A stretch of DNA of 64,000 nucleotides, from positions 422,706-486,705 of the forward strand of contig NW_019773692.1 in assembly GCF_001039355.2 (NCBI RefSeq), in the 5' to 3' direction. The translations under genes and the position numbers were made by a program. Positions 1-15,100 of the stretch are shown here, piece after piece; position 1 is the first letter of the stretch; each line of letters opens with the position of its first letter. The notes beneath the pieces are model-generated. The model did no database searches, had not been told where the DNA came from, and saw nothing but the letters and a program-made list of their open reading frames with translations. The DNA comes from Lingula anatina (Eukaryota; Brachiopoda; Lingulata; Lingulida; Lingulidae).

Positions 1-144
1 AAAAAGGTTAAAAAAATAAAAAATTTTCAACTTTTAAAAAAAAAAAAACTTCCCCCATTTCCCCCAAAAACTTATTGACCGCAACCCCATAAAAAGTGCT
101 AGTAGTGGCAAAAAATTTAAATTAAAAAATCCCCCCCCCCCCCC

Positions 145-180
<36 letters not shown>
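1..180. repeat. Low-complexity A/C homopolymer stretch at window start
   Basis: Long runs of A with interspersed runs of C, including a C run of about 17 followed by an A run of about 33 ending near 178. It sits immediately next to the tomosyn exon donor at 189-190. No coding signal is visible. The composition is unlike the rest of the window and may be a real low-complexity tract or poor consensus sequence. Confidence 0.7.
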
Positions 181-181
<1 letters not shown>

Positions 182-189
182 TATCCTAC

Positions 190-3100
190 CCTGGACTTGT
201 GAGATCCACAACCACCAAGTCATTCTGGAGTAGAACTATAATAGCATAGGGATCCTGGAAGTCTGTCAATAACAAAAAAAGATATCGATAAGTATCACCT
301 GTCAGAACATATTGCCCCTAGAGACGGACTTCAAAAAAAAAAAAAAAAAAAAAGGTGGACTTGATTATAGACTTGATAATGCATGGCACTGAACTTTTTG
401 TCAGCAAGATTTTTCTATCACACACAAAGGAATAAATAAAATAGATAAATTGGCAATACACTTCACCATTAATACTACAATTAAACAGGTTCTTCGAGCA
501 ATATTCACAACAAGCATTTTGCTTATTTATTCCAAGCTTACAAAAAAATTCCACAGATGACATCCAATGAAAACTAACCATTAGACCAAGGTGATGTGCA
601 GACTGAGATGAAATCCACCACATTATGTTCCATTTCCAGCACAGTGGTACTCTTTCCATTGATGACGGTGAGACAGGGAGTCTTGCCAGCGCGGTCATAT
701 GACATGCCACCAGAAAAGATGATGTAAGGCTCCCTTTAAAAGATAGGTATTCAAATACTTCATGGTTGAAACAAGTATGAGTGAACATGATCAGATGTGC
801 ATTGGATGCTTTTTATTCATAAAACTATAACCTAAATAATAATATTACTTAGAAAATATGCATTTCATGTATACAAAACTATCACTATTTCGATCTTTAA
901 TTATATCAGAAATTTTGACAAAAGTTGTATCAAGATGCATCATAATCATCATCATTGTAGAACATATGTAAAAAAAGTTTTGCAAGTGTCCAATTCTTGG
1001 AAACCTGTATTTTATCTTTGCCTTGAATGATGGCTAAGGCCAAGTCGGACAAACCTGAAGCAAAACTATTAAAATCCCAGAAATGGTCTGTATTCATTGA
1101 ACTTGGCTCAATCAAGTTCTTTTGTTCCAAGTTCTATGCTTGGTAAACATGACTGAATGGATTAAGTGATGGATATTGCATTACATCTGTCTATATGTTG
1201 GTGCTTGGTGCCACGGTGTAGACAAGCAGTAGGTGGAAATGTGAACGGATTTGGGGCCAACACAATCAGAAACTGACAGGCTTGATATTGATAGGTTAAA
1301 GTAAAAGGATCTTTACTGATAATCCCCGATGATTTCTATCCATCATTAATGCATCAGGTTGATGAAAAAAAAGGTACCGAAGAAACTATCCATTATAATT
1401 CAATGAAGTTTTCCTTAATACTATTTAAAGCATTGCCTCTAGCATGCTGATGTTTTGTCCCAGTAGCTTCAGTATGTGGCATTCAATACAAAATTTTCAG
1501 TAAAAATCTAAATCTGTAATACCATAATTTTAAAGCATTCTGCAGTGTCATGTTCTTCTTCCCCACTGCCCCAGCCTCTATACAGGCAATATTTCTTTTT
1601 ATGGATGAGGAAAGACCAACATTTAACAACAGTCACGTCTTATATGAAATTCTCAAACAAGGTGTAACTGAATTCAAAGAGAAAAACAATGGATTCATGA
1701 CTCCAGGATCATAATACACTCTTCAGCAAAGAAAATGTTTAGCTGTTAGTTTGTTCTTGCACAGAAAAGACTAGATTTCCAAATAATTTGAAAGCATTTC
1801 AATGGCACAAGGCAAGACGTGTTTCTGAAACAAGAGCCTTATAGGAAAGCAAGTCTTCAGCAGACCAATTATTCACATTTTCCAGGAATCTGTAGGTGCT
1901 ACTACAAAACACTTCAACCAACCATCGCATTTTGGGCAATGCTTTTTGTACTGAACCCAAAATCGATAACACCAAGCTACTGTAACAAAACATTAATTCA
2001 ATGAAGTCATTGATGATAGTTTTACATAGATAGACATGTAAATTTATAAAACATATTTCATTCATTGTTTTTGTTTTTTCCCAATCATACCATAAAAAGG
2101 TTGACAACTNTATCATGTATACAAAACTATCACTATTTTGATCTTTAATTATATTAGAAAATTGGCCAAAAGTTGTATCAAAATGAATCATAATCATCAT
2201 CATTGTAGAACATACGTAAAAAAAAGTTTTGCAAGTGTCCAATTCTTGGAAACCTGTATTTTATTTTTGCCTTGAATGATGGCTAAGGCCAAGTCAGACA
2301 AACCTGAAGCAAAACTATTAAAATCCTAGAAATGGTCTGTATTCATTGAACTTGGCTCAATCAAGTTCTTTTGTTCCAAGTTCTATGCTTGGTAAACATG
2401 ACTGAATGGATTAAGTGATGGATATTGCATTACATCTGTCTATATGTTGGTGCTTGGTGCCACGGTGTAGACAAGCAGTAGGTGGAAATGTGAACGGATT
2501 TGGGGCCAACACAATCAGAAACTGACAGGCTTGATATTGATAGGTTAAAGTAAAAGGATCTTTACTGATAATCCCTGATGATTTCTATCCATCATTAATG
2601 CATCAGGTTGATGAAAAAAAAAGGTACCGAAGAAACTATCCATTATAATTCAATGAAGTTTTCCTTAATACTATTTAAAGCATTGCCTCAAGCATGCTGA
2701 TGTTTTGTCCCAGTAGCTTCAGTATGTGGCATTCAATACATAATTTTCAGTTCAAATCTAAATCTGTAATACCATAATTAAGCATTTTGCAGTGTCATGT
2801 CCTTCTTCCCCTCTGCCCCAGCCTCTATACAGGCAATATTTCTTTTTATGGATGAGGAATGACCAACATTTAACAACAGTCACGTCTTATAAGAAATTCT
2901 CAAACAAGGTGTAACTGAATTCAAAGAGAAAAACAACTGGATTCATGACTCTAGGATCATAATACAATCTTCAGCAATGAAAATGTTTAGCTGTTAGTTT
3001 GTTCTTGCACAGAAAAGACTAGATTTCCAAATAATTTGAAGACATTTCTATGGCACAAGGCAAGACGTGTTTCTGAAACAAGAGCCTCCTAGAAAAGCAA

Positions 3101-6100
3101 GTCTTCAGCAGACCAATTATTCACATTTTCCAGGAATCTGTAGGTGCGACTACAAAACACTTCAATCAACCATCGCATTTTGGGCAATGCTTTTTGTACT
3201 GAACCCAAAATCGATAACACCAAGCTACTGTAACAAAACATTAATTCAATGAAGTCATTGATGATAGTTTTACATAGATAGACATGTAAATTTATAAAAC
3301 ATATTTCATCCATTGTTTTTGTTTTTTCCCAATTATACCATAAAAAGGTTTACAACTTAAATAAAGTGTATGTATGAGGCATAAACAGGAGATCTGATAG
3401 GGTATTGAAAAAAGTTAGGAACCACAAAAATGAAGATGAACCATTTCTGAACAGTAAATGAAAGGAAAATTATTGAAAACATTCCATTCATTTATTTGCA
3501 AATTAAATCTATACATGTGAGTGAAAATAGCTGGATTGGGAAGCAAGAAAAGCTTACATTTTACCTGCCAAATATAAAAGACCTAGTCATAAAACAACAC
3601 AGCTGTAAGAATATGCAAATAAAGTACAAATGAATTAAATTAAAACAATAAATAATCCTACTGATAAGATTTAAACTCTAAGCTCATAATTATTGTTTTG
3701 ATGATTTTAAATTGAAAGAGCAAAGCAATAAAAACAGCTATTTAAAGAACAGGATTTTCTTGTAGCTATAAACACTGACGCAGCAACAAAGTCAAAAGAA
3801 ATGGTGATGCAGAGAGAACACCAAACCTTAGTAATAAATCATGACCAAGTGTAACCATAAACACAAGAGGAAAGTTTGGAAGCTTCAATGTAACACCTGT
3901 AGTGTTTTTCAGCCCACAGTGAAGATGATCGTTATCATGCTTGAGCGATACAGACATTGAAAATTTAAATATTTAGGCAAAATTTTTTTTTTCTTTCAAT
4001 CAGATGTGGACTAAAATACAAAAAAAAAAAATCTTAACTACAAGTATTTTTGAAAGATCAAATTTACATTAAAGGGTCAATGCTTACCCATTTTTGCTCG
4101 ACTTCCACTCCACTTTGTTGATTGGTTTGCAAGGGTCTGGTCGACCATCTTTGGATATTTTTGCTAAACGGTGAACAATGAACATTATGTTATTTACAAG
4201 GATTAAGTTTATAAATCTTTGGTATTTATTTAGGTTTACATTAATAATTTGAAGTAATGTTTACTATCATGCAATGACAATTAGGACACATTCAGATTCA
4301 TACACTGTACTAACTAGATTGGTCCAACTATGAGGGGGATTCTTGCTAAAGTGCAATCAGTGAAATCAGTTCAATCAGCACATAACAGCTATTTACCCTC
4401 AGCTGCTTGAGGAGGCATGTCAGACAACTAACAGGCCTAACCAACTACCAGACTCGGCACCTACGGATCCAGAATAAACTGGTATATCAGACCACACTAC
4501 CCGTTTTAAAGGTGTGTGTCAGATCGCATTACAGAGTATCAGCCACCACACCGATTTTGCCTGGTGCGCGATGTGATAGCGATGATCGTAGTAATATATA
4601 GACCCCGAGTCGGCGAGGGTTATGTGGCATACACGAGTGCATAGCACGAGTGGATGTCACATAACCCTCGCTGACGAGGGATCTATCTTATTTAGACCAC
4701 GGGTCCATCAGCGGGTTATAACGCTTCCACCGTGGTCTAAAGCGGGGTTGGAAAGTAGTGCATCTCATCTAGATTCATGCGCTGCTGCAATTTTCTCTGT
4801 TTATGCTAAAGATCTGACAATACCGCAATTTTTAACATAAAATTTAGGTTCGAACATAGCCAATGATGTTTTGTAAATAAGAACTTGCAAACTTATATAT
4901 TCATTTAGAAAAGTAGACCTAATTTTGATAGCGGAAGCATATTCTGTCGGGGGTTAAATATTTTCTGGACGAGATTCAGTGAGTCGTCTGTCCCCATGTT
5001 GTCACTCGGAACTACTCCGATGTCTCCGCACTCGACAATAGTATAGAGCTTGCGGAATGAGCCAAGGATTGCCGATTTCCATGTTGATGTATTCATACGA
5101 CTCCTACTTGACGAAAACGAGGCGCGATACCCGGATGACAGGTAGGCTTACAAAATTTGTGATGGGGTATGATGCTCTGTAATGCGATCTGACACACACC
5201 TTGAAAACGGGTAGTGTGGTCTGATATACCGGTTTATTCTGGATCCGTAGGTGCCGAGTCTGGTAGTTGGGTAGGCCTGACTAAGATGGTTCCAATGATT
5301 GCACTTTAACAAGAATCCCCCACAGAGTTGGACCAACCCAGCTAGAACAATGTGTGAATTTGAATGCAGTAGTGAACACAGTCACTATTCCTCTTCTTCT
5401 TTACCTTAAGTTAATGCCAAACAGAATTGACAAAAAGGAAAATAAAACATTCCAAATACAAGGAAAAGGCACTTCTGCATACCTACAACTCTAAGGTGTC
5501 AAAGATCACAGAAATATCCAGAGCACAATTACCATTAAGAGTCAACTTCACTGAGACATAAAACCACAGGGGAAACTACCTCCTACTAGTATGTGAACAA
5601 TTAACTTTCTTATCACAAAAATTAGGTTTCATTGATCATGAAAGTATGCACCAAGCAGTCATCTACATACATACTACTCTATCAAGAGAAGTAAAGATCA
5701 TACTTAAGCTCGTGCATTATCTTTATGCTGTCATTAATAAAACAAGTAAATGCTCAGTGGGCTTTCCGACTTCCAAGAAAATCCATTCTGCGGTAATATG
5801 AAGACAGACAACAAGGCTTGCTTCAACACTGTTTTCATGTTCAGTTGAGAATAAAATAATTTGAGAAAAAATTATGGACAAGTATTTTAAAGGCCAGGGC
5901 AATATTTTCCATGTATAAGGTTTCCTACTCTTTTCTGACTACCTTCATGAGATCCTTTCTATAATCCCCCCCCCCACACTTTTTGGTTTTTTGAGGACAG
6001 CTTTTTGATACAAAATATACACTGTCTGAAATCATATTGCCAAAAGTCAACAAGCTGTATACAGAATGGCATCTATGTCCCATGTCTAATGTCCATCTAA

Positions 6101-9100
6101 TGTTTGTTTCGAGGTCTTTAGTATGTCATGGATAAAAACAACAATGACAATGGCTAACAGTTTTGTGTCTCTAATAAGAGCACCACCTGGCCTTTCATCG
6201 GTTTACTTCAGTGCTCTGAAGTCACAGAGGGATTTGAAATTCCAATATAAGCCCGATAGACTAACTGTAAATCTACTTAATGTCCAATTACTAGCCAACA
6301 TCAAGCCCAATTTCTCTGATTTGGCCAAGCTTTCAATTGATTCCTCCACCACGGACATGGCTCTAGACATCCTGGAGATCCCAGCAGAATTCTGTGAACA
6401 CTGGTTTTCACTGACCTATCTGGTTGAGGTAATTTTGACTAAATACAGCATACTGGAAACTGGTTACAGTCCATACTATATAAGTACTACATACTTCCAT
6501 CAAAATGGCCGTATAGGTACCAAAAGAAAGACTTTCAGCCCACGCTTTGTTCATATAAGTTCTGATTTGCCATATGATTAAATTAATTCAATTTGACTGA
6601 GGAAAATTTCTTTTAATTTTTTTTTTTTTTTTGAAAATTTGCCACTTTATCACTCTTTTAGTCTTATCTTACGTTTTTTTTTCTTCTTATATTACTTATC
6701 CAACTGGCTAAAACATCAAAATTTCTTGACATATAAAGTTCCACTGATATGAGAAAAAACAAAACTGAACCTAACCAACTTTATCAGAGTTACTTAAACT
6801 GATAAAAAAACCTACTCAAGTAATTTCAAACAACACAACAGCTGCATAATTTAAAAATGTGGTTTAATCATTTAAACTATTTCCCAAGTTGACTTTGCAC
6901 GTTCATTGTGAAAAAAAAAAAATCCAGCAATCATTCCCAACTTCAGTTTTCAAATTGCACTTCTCCTTGCTGCTTTTTCCTTACTTTCTCCAGGCCAATA
7001 ATAGATCAATACGTGACCTTATTTATTTTGCATTAATAGCTACGCAGACCATGCCCTGTGTGTGTAATAAGTAATGTCCAGATGGCTACTTTCTCAATAC
7101 TCTGGTAGTACTATCAAATATTGACAATATTCACTTCTGTTGATTTTCCACAATCTAACTCATCAAATTATACAGAACTGAGCACAAATGTCTGAAAAGA
7201 GCCATTATACCAAGAAAACATTTTTTTACATCCAATGCCATATCTACGCATTCCATCGTTAGAGGGGTGAAAGTTCTACCTGGAGCATAGACTCTTTAAA
7301 ACAGTAGATGTATGTATCAACCAAAATTATTTGGCTGTGTCGTGCACTGGGAGAAGGGGAGAGTCTCAGTGAGGGTGATTCTTTCACATACTAGCTGGGT
7401 TCTTAAGCTGTCAGTCTCTCCAAACACACATATACAGATGAAACGCTAAAAAAAAGGCCCAATGTGAAAAGGCCTTCACTCACCATGTGGAGATATTATA
7501 CTGACTGGTTCTGTTGGTTTCTTGTAGTTCCATGTAACTAAACTGCCGTCAGACAGACTACACATAAACTGTTTTCCATCTTGTTCCCAGGTTATGGACC
7601 TCAGAGCCTGGAACAGGAATGGTACAACTCTCAAGCATGTCAGTGACACATTGCTGAACATAATGTTCACAAAGATGTTTTAAAAAGGTAATAGAGTTTA
7701 ATTGAAGTATATCGTACCTGTGGATTATTAAAGCGATATTCTGCTGCCTTTGACTTCAGGTCCCAAAACACAACTACACCAGTCTCAAAACCAATCAAAA
7801 GCTGGAAAACAAAGCATATGAATGAAGGAATGAGTACATGAGAAATCTGCAATATCAAACAAATATAAATCAATTAATAACATAATCAACATCAAAAAAT
7901 CTCAAAAACTACTTTGGTGGGCCAATTAAAAGCTGTCTAAAATATGTTAAACATCAACATTGGTTGATAGCAGTAATCCCCAGGTCCCAGTTTCACAAAA
8001 AAACTTAAGTCAAATCCTTGGCTCAGTTGACTAGGATTTCCATGAGAGAACTGTTACACTGTTCCTGATTGGGTAAGATGTGCCCATGTGACCATGTAAC
8101 CATGGTAATTAAGTTCTTAGCCAGTACAACTTTAGTGTGTGGTAGGCCAGTACTGCAGTCCTACCTTGCCAGCATCCACGGGGTTATCACTCAGGTGCAC
8201 AATTGGTCCAGGATGGGTTCTCTGAGACCTGGGAACACAAGAAAGCTCTTTCATACCAAAAAACAACAAAAAATATTGCAAATCTCTATTTAAAAATTGT
8301 TTGAACAAATAGGATGGCCTGTAGTAAGTGTCACAACACAATGCAAAACATGTGCAGAGAGTTCCATGCAAACACAATGCAATGCATAGAACTTAAAGAG
8401 GCATTGCAAAACTGCACGCAAAATACACAGATTAATCATGTCAGCCAAGAACTGAAAATTGACTGTTCACAGCTAATAGAACAGAAGGTGTTAGCAGCCT
8501 GCAACCTTTCAGAATTGCCAAAAAATGAAAGACATTGAATCCATCGGATACTTTACCAGATCACGTTTCCAAATCGGAAACGGACACTGCTCTCGTTACC
8601 AGATAATGCACCATTATCAATATCACGAACAAACCTGGAAGAAAATACCTGGTACAGACCTCTACTCATTTTGAATATACCACACAATTGTGCTGTATTC
8701 CATTATATATCTCTCCCTCTTTCTCTGTCACATGTTTGCTTAAAAATGATGTTGTGACACTTTCAGGCCTTCTCAATTATTATTATTATTGCAATTCATT
8801 ACTAGGTTACTTGAGCATATTTCAAGTCTTTTTTTCAATCATTTAAGATCCTACCAAAACAACCCTCTCAGCATATGGTATAACAAGAAAGAGCACATAA
8901 ACGTCTTTCAGCTAAACCCATGTTTAAGCATTTAAGCATGGCAAATGCATTTACAAATTTCACTTTTTTAATGTTTAGCAGAAAGAATTACATTCAGTTT
9001 AATCTGTATCTTATAACATGATTTTGTCATACCCAGGTCCTGGTTCAGCAATCATGCAATATGTAATAATGTAAAAGCTGCCTATGGGCCACACCAACTC

Positions 9101-12100
9101 AAACACTAGATCACAGCCAAAAAAATTGTCATTAACTGGAACTGGCCTTAGATAGTAGGGGGAAAAAATGATGCCTTTACTGGAGTTCCAGAGGGTGTAT
9201 TCAGAAAAGGTTTTTGTACTCAACTAGGGAACAATGTGCCATGGAGTCACTCATGCAGGTATGTGGTATACCATGAAAGTTAATTAATAACTGTCTGCGT
9301 TTGACAAAATGATGTTATGATACACTACAGCAGACATTTTAAGAATTATATTCATGGTACAAAGTGAATATACTAGGTATTTTCAAAAGGAGTGAGTATG
9401 ACAGAGCTGTTGAGGGGCAAGTATTAAGTAATCCTATAACATCAAGCAACTACAATTATGTCAACCACTATTAATATATACAACATTGTTAAATGAACGC
9501 TCGCATTAATATGCCAGTCACCAAAACAGTTTTAATTAAAACAATCTACATAATTAATACTGTCCTTGCATTTGGTTCAACGGGTAGACCTGGGTATGGC
9601 ACCACTTCAATCATCTGTGAATATAAACACAACAACATATATCCACATCCAAGGAGAGATCAAATTATGAACAACCATCTGTGACATATTACTCACAGCT
9701 CTATAGCCTTGTTCCAGTTGATTACATATCCAGAGAGCTGGAATGACTCCACATTGGCTATGTGCACATTGCCACGCTCTGTGCCTATGTACAACCATTT
9801 GCTTTGGAATGGAATATGACAATATGTGATCCTGAAAAATGAAATATATTCAATGTATAACATGCATACAGTACAGAGGTCATGGGTGTAGATGCATTTA
9901 TGTACACATAATAAATATACAAACAATCATTATCTTATTGCAGCAAATGGGATAGAAAGATGTCCTATTCAATACATAGTAGATCACTGTTTCTGGGCTA
10001 ACCACCATTCCTCGGTGTATTCAGTTTATGATTTCTCTCAGAAACCGTTAAATCCAACTAAATGTTAAAAAGCAAAAGCTTATTCCACAAAGGATTGGGA
10101 AAACAAGCAACCAAAAGTATCAAACGGGTTGATATTAAAATGACATTTTAAATAAGCTCTCAGATTCTTACTCCAACTGTATATAGTTTCTACTATCATT
10201 ATCATGCTGGCAGAGGTACTTTATTATGATGATTTAAGCAGACATTCTTATTTAATATTACGCAGAATCCATATTTACACAAATTTAATACAATGAATAT
10301 ATAAATTTGAAAACCTTGTTCATTAACCTAGAATGACTCAATGGTTTGTTTGTATTAATAAAATTTCACCACTGGTATATTATTCCATACATCATTAACC
10401 TCATCTTTAATAAAACTGGAAGATAAATTGCTTAAATGAGGACTGATATAACTTGAGGACCGGCTTGCTGGCTATACTGCCAGAAAGTTCTATAATGGCA
10501 AACTTCTTGCATGCTTGTGTTTTGGTTTGTTTATTTCATTTATTTTGAGCACTGGCCGAGGACAGCTGAACAAATCTGCCATGAACTGGAACTGGCTGCA
10601 CGAAAAAAAGTATCAACGTTACAATAACATGTTTTTTCTTCTTTTTTTTTTCCTTTTCACATAAACCAGCATGATCAAACACGGAATTATCTGAAACCAA
10701 TTCTAAGCAAGCAATTCCAGGAAACACAACCCATCACCATACAACCTATTTATATCCAAGCAAATATGGGTGGCAGGGGAACTTGCTGCACTTTAACAAC
10801 AATATAACAATTGTCTCAAGAGTACTTCACGGGAATCATTTCAGCAGGTCAAACACTAACAAGTCGTAACTGTTGTCAAGTTTATGCTACTCCAAACACT
10901 GAATTTCTTCAGCTAGTGAAAGGGGCAAACAAAAGAAGGGCTAGGGAGGAGTGATGTCCTAGAAACTATCTTCATAATAGACTGACCACTCCCCTAATCT
11001 ACTCCAAAGATGAGAATCATGTCAACATGCAATGCTCCCATTGCTTTAAAAGATTAGATCCACAAAACCATTTGGCATGACAAACCAATGGTTGTGGTAC
11101 AATTACTGCATTGAAAAATCTTTTACAAAGTAATTATAATGAAAGAGGAATTTCTAACATTGGCTTCATGCAGCTTACCTTTCTCTTTGGAATTTCAAGG
11201 AATGTACAATTTCTGGGTTTTTCTGCCTCAGGTTCCAGAGATGGATTACATCATTAGAACATACTGTTATCAGAGCACCCTGCAATTCACAACATATATC
11301 CAGTGCAAGAAAAAAAGAAAGAAATTGTAATCTATATTCTACAGGCACATACAAGTAAATATTCACTAGATCATTCTTATGACAATTGCTTTAGAATACA
11401 ATGCGAGGATGAATTAATGCCAGTTATCCCATTTCCCCCCTTTCCGTCAAACAGTAAAAAATGATAGCCCTATGCATGACATTATGATAGATCATGTGCA
11501 TCATCGTGTATTATGCATCCATACATTGCCTTTAATTGCTGTCAATGCTGTTCATAAAGCATAATAGATGGCAGACTGGTACATGGAAATAAATATATTG
11601 GTTTTAACAAAAGTTTTGTCAATTAACTACAGTCCTTTGTTTTTAGTATCATTCCAACCCCCCTCCCCCATCTGATGATTGAGTTTCACCATATATCTGA
11701 TTTAAAAAAAAAAAAAAAAACGGCATTAACATTACTCTCACCTCATTTGTAAGGAACATAATCTGCAAGACTGCAACATCCCCATCATGTCGGATATGAA
11801 CATCTACCCCTGGTCTTCCAAATCTGATGTTTGTTAAGGAAAACAAATTTCCTTATATCTATTTTCTATCAAAAGAAGTAAGAAGTGAATGAACTATGAA
11901 TCATTCTGCATTAACAATGGCAAAGCAATTGCACATTAATAGAGCTAAGTACTGTTTGGAACCAATGATGCATATAATTTCTTGTAGAAACTTATCTTCA
12001 AGCAGTGATGTGTAAAGAGGTGTTAAGAATTGTGTTACGTGTTTTACATATTTGGCATTTGAAACTACATTTTCTGAGGGAAAAACTCAAAATGCATTTA

Positions 12101-15100
12101 GTGTTATCATTCTTTGTATATTTTTATTTTTTCATTTTCTTAATTCATCTTTTTTTTATCATCATCATAGTCATCATTATCATCATCAACATCATGTTCA
12201 AGAAGGATAATTAAATCTATTCTACAGTATTAATGATTCAACCTTTGGTTTGACTTTGACTTTTCCCCCTAACTTCATCCTACTCCAGTCCCATAAAAGA
12301 AGAAATCTAGAGGAAAAGGTACACAACTTAATACAATTTAATAAAAATGAATATTCCCACATGCAATTACAGGTCTTTGGGATAATTTACTTAAACGCAG
12401 TATCAGCACCAAAGAATGCATTGCAATGGACACAGTGTGTGCTGTGCAATTCGATGGACTGTATCCTGCAAGCCTGTGAGTCTTGTCTAGACTTCTACTT
12501 GCCTGTCAAAAAAAACTGTAAGAAAGTCCAAACATCAAAAAGACAAAAATGAGAGACATAGTATGCATATAATGTAGTTACATTGCGAAACTGCATGCAT
12601 CTTAGAACATCTTCCTTGACTTTTGTTCAAGCCTTAACAATAATTATAACAAGCCCATATCTTTAAATGCCACAAACAGATATAACATCTTTTTGGTTTC
12701 ATAGTTGGCATTCAGTCTTTTCTAGGAAATAAGTCAGGCTTAGTATAGCAAGTGTAATACCTAACACTTAATCCCAATGCATCAGATGGCGGAAAAAAAA
12801 CTTAATAATTAAGACATATCTATAAAAAAAAAAAGCTAAAGAAAATGGATACATACAGTGAAAGCTATCTCCCACTTATCTAAGTTCATGCCTTTTCTTT
12901 GCACAAAATATGGGGTCTCGACTATTGAATGAAGGCATTTCACTTACTACTACCAATGATAAATCCAAAGCTAAAACACTACCTTTACTCTTGAAAGATC
13001 ATTTTTTAAAGTCAAAAACCAATGTGTGTTTTCTAATATAAGCCTCTGCCTGCAGACTATTCTCAGGGGAAATAAAACAGTGGTACTAGATCAGTACACG
13101 GTAGTGAGGTTCAAGTCAACATCCAGTAGTAAAAAAAATATCTGGGAAAGCTGTCCAAAGGTAGATAACTCTCCTTTCATTTTATCTCAACTGCTGAAGG
13201 TTTTATTCTATTAACACTAAAATAATACAGTATCCAAGGTATAAGTATTGATTTACAATAGCTGAGATAAACAGCCCAGCCAGGAGGGTCTATCTATTGA
13301 CTCTTCCTGCACTGACGTCAGTGGAGGCTTTGTACATTGGTTTTCCATGCTGCTGATTGGAGAGAGCTGCTTCACTTATCACCTTTGTGCATCTAAGGTC
13401 GCAAACAAGACAGAAGACAGAAAGGAAATTGAAGTCTTCTGTGTACAGGACAAACATTGACTAATATTGAGTGTCCCTGGATTGAGCAGACAGCAAACAC
13501 AGAGATGCATTGCAGATTGTTTTTCAGTAATGTCATTAAAAAAATAATTGATTTATTTTACCATGATCTTTCAACTGTTTCAACACATGCTGTGTACAAA
13601 AATAACTTTCCTAACAATACCATTACGGGTTGGGTGGTCATTTCCATATACTGTTAAGAAGTAACCCTAAATCTGATAAATCATTACAATGATTTAATCA
13701 GAAAAAAAAAACATACAAATATTGTGATCTTATAGCATATTGATAACAATTTCTTTCAGGCATATCTAGAAAAAAGTTTGGCATAGCCAAAGAATATTTC
13801 ATGGTCAGCCCCATCTCAAGACTGTGGTCTATTTGTGTTCAAGTGCAACGTGCACAGGTCCAATTTTCCTTTGAGGAATACTCTTATTGAGGTCAGTGGT
13901 CCCATTTGTATTGTATAAGTGTCATAGCTTGACTAATTTAACCAATGTACTAGTACTGGTACAAAATACCATTAAGCTTGAAGTTTTCTCAAGCACTTCC
14001 CATTTTAAATCACTAAGTTCAGTTCAGCAAATTTCACGTTTTACTTTGGATGATAGTGTGTATATGTTTGTAGTACATATGGAACTTGGAATGGAACAAA
14101 CACAAAAAGCACTACACATGGGAAAAATATCAACTGCTTTCCCGTTTACCAAATCCAGGTACCAGTGGTATCAATACAACCTTTGAATTTATATATAGTC
14201 TTCCTTATCAGACCATTCATTATGCAGTTGCAAATCTGTTTTGATGTAAATGTCATTTACAGAAAATAATCCATATAAAACAGTAATTAGCAGACTTTTT
14301 TCATGTTTATCACATATATGCAAAATGTAAACCTCAGACCCTTATAAAAGTGAAGGCCATTTTAATTCTAATGAGTGAAAGTTGCAGAGATGCACATTAA
14401 TAGCCTACATACTAAATCGGAGGTAAAACCAAATCCCCATAAAATATGTCACTACATACAACATTTACCTTGAAGACAAAAACCCTCTAAACTAAAAGAT
14501 CTTCAATTATATTTGGGTGTCTTTTATCAATCTAAACATACATGCCCACAAAGCATATGCCAAGGTAAAAGCATGCAAACAGTTTGAATATGCCAAAAAA
14601 GAGGAAGCCTTCGATATTGTTTTGCTGATATTACAAAAGCAACTACACAGAACGATTGTAGTAAACAGCGTCATGCTATCAGAGATGATCCAGGCAGTAC
14701 CTGCAATGTGGAACAACAACATGTCTGCAATATTACATTAGCCGTATTGATTCACAGAACTGTCTATCCAGGACTGTGACTTACAATATTGCAGCTAATC
14801 CCACAGCCACTCAATATGTGGTCATCCAGGGACCTGGAAAATACACCAGTTAATCAGAAACAGTCAGAAATTCAGACCAGAAACCTTCATTAAGTATAAT
14901 TTACACCATGCTTAAATGATCCTAGAATAATTGATCTGGTCTTTTTATTGTTGTAATTGTAAATGTTTGCAGTATGTTCAAAACATAACAGAGCGAGGGA
15001 CATCTTTTATGTACTTGTTTTGCCATCTCTTTCCTTAGCTTTTCCCAAAAGAGATATTTCTACAGACCAGTTAAGCTCTGCCCAAACTACACATGATTGT

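Noticed and set aside
3766-3957. Minus-strand frame with HCGLKNTTGVTLKLPNFPLV
   Set aside because: It lies between two tomosyn exons that join in phase without it and does not resemble tomosyn; no clear splice pair.
6123-6581. 152-codon plus-strand ORF
   Set aside because: Lies inside a tomosyn intron on the opposite strand, with no recognisable motif, low-complexity codons or splice context; a chance open frame is the simpler reading.
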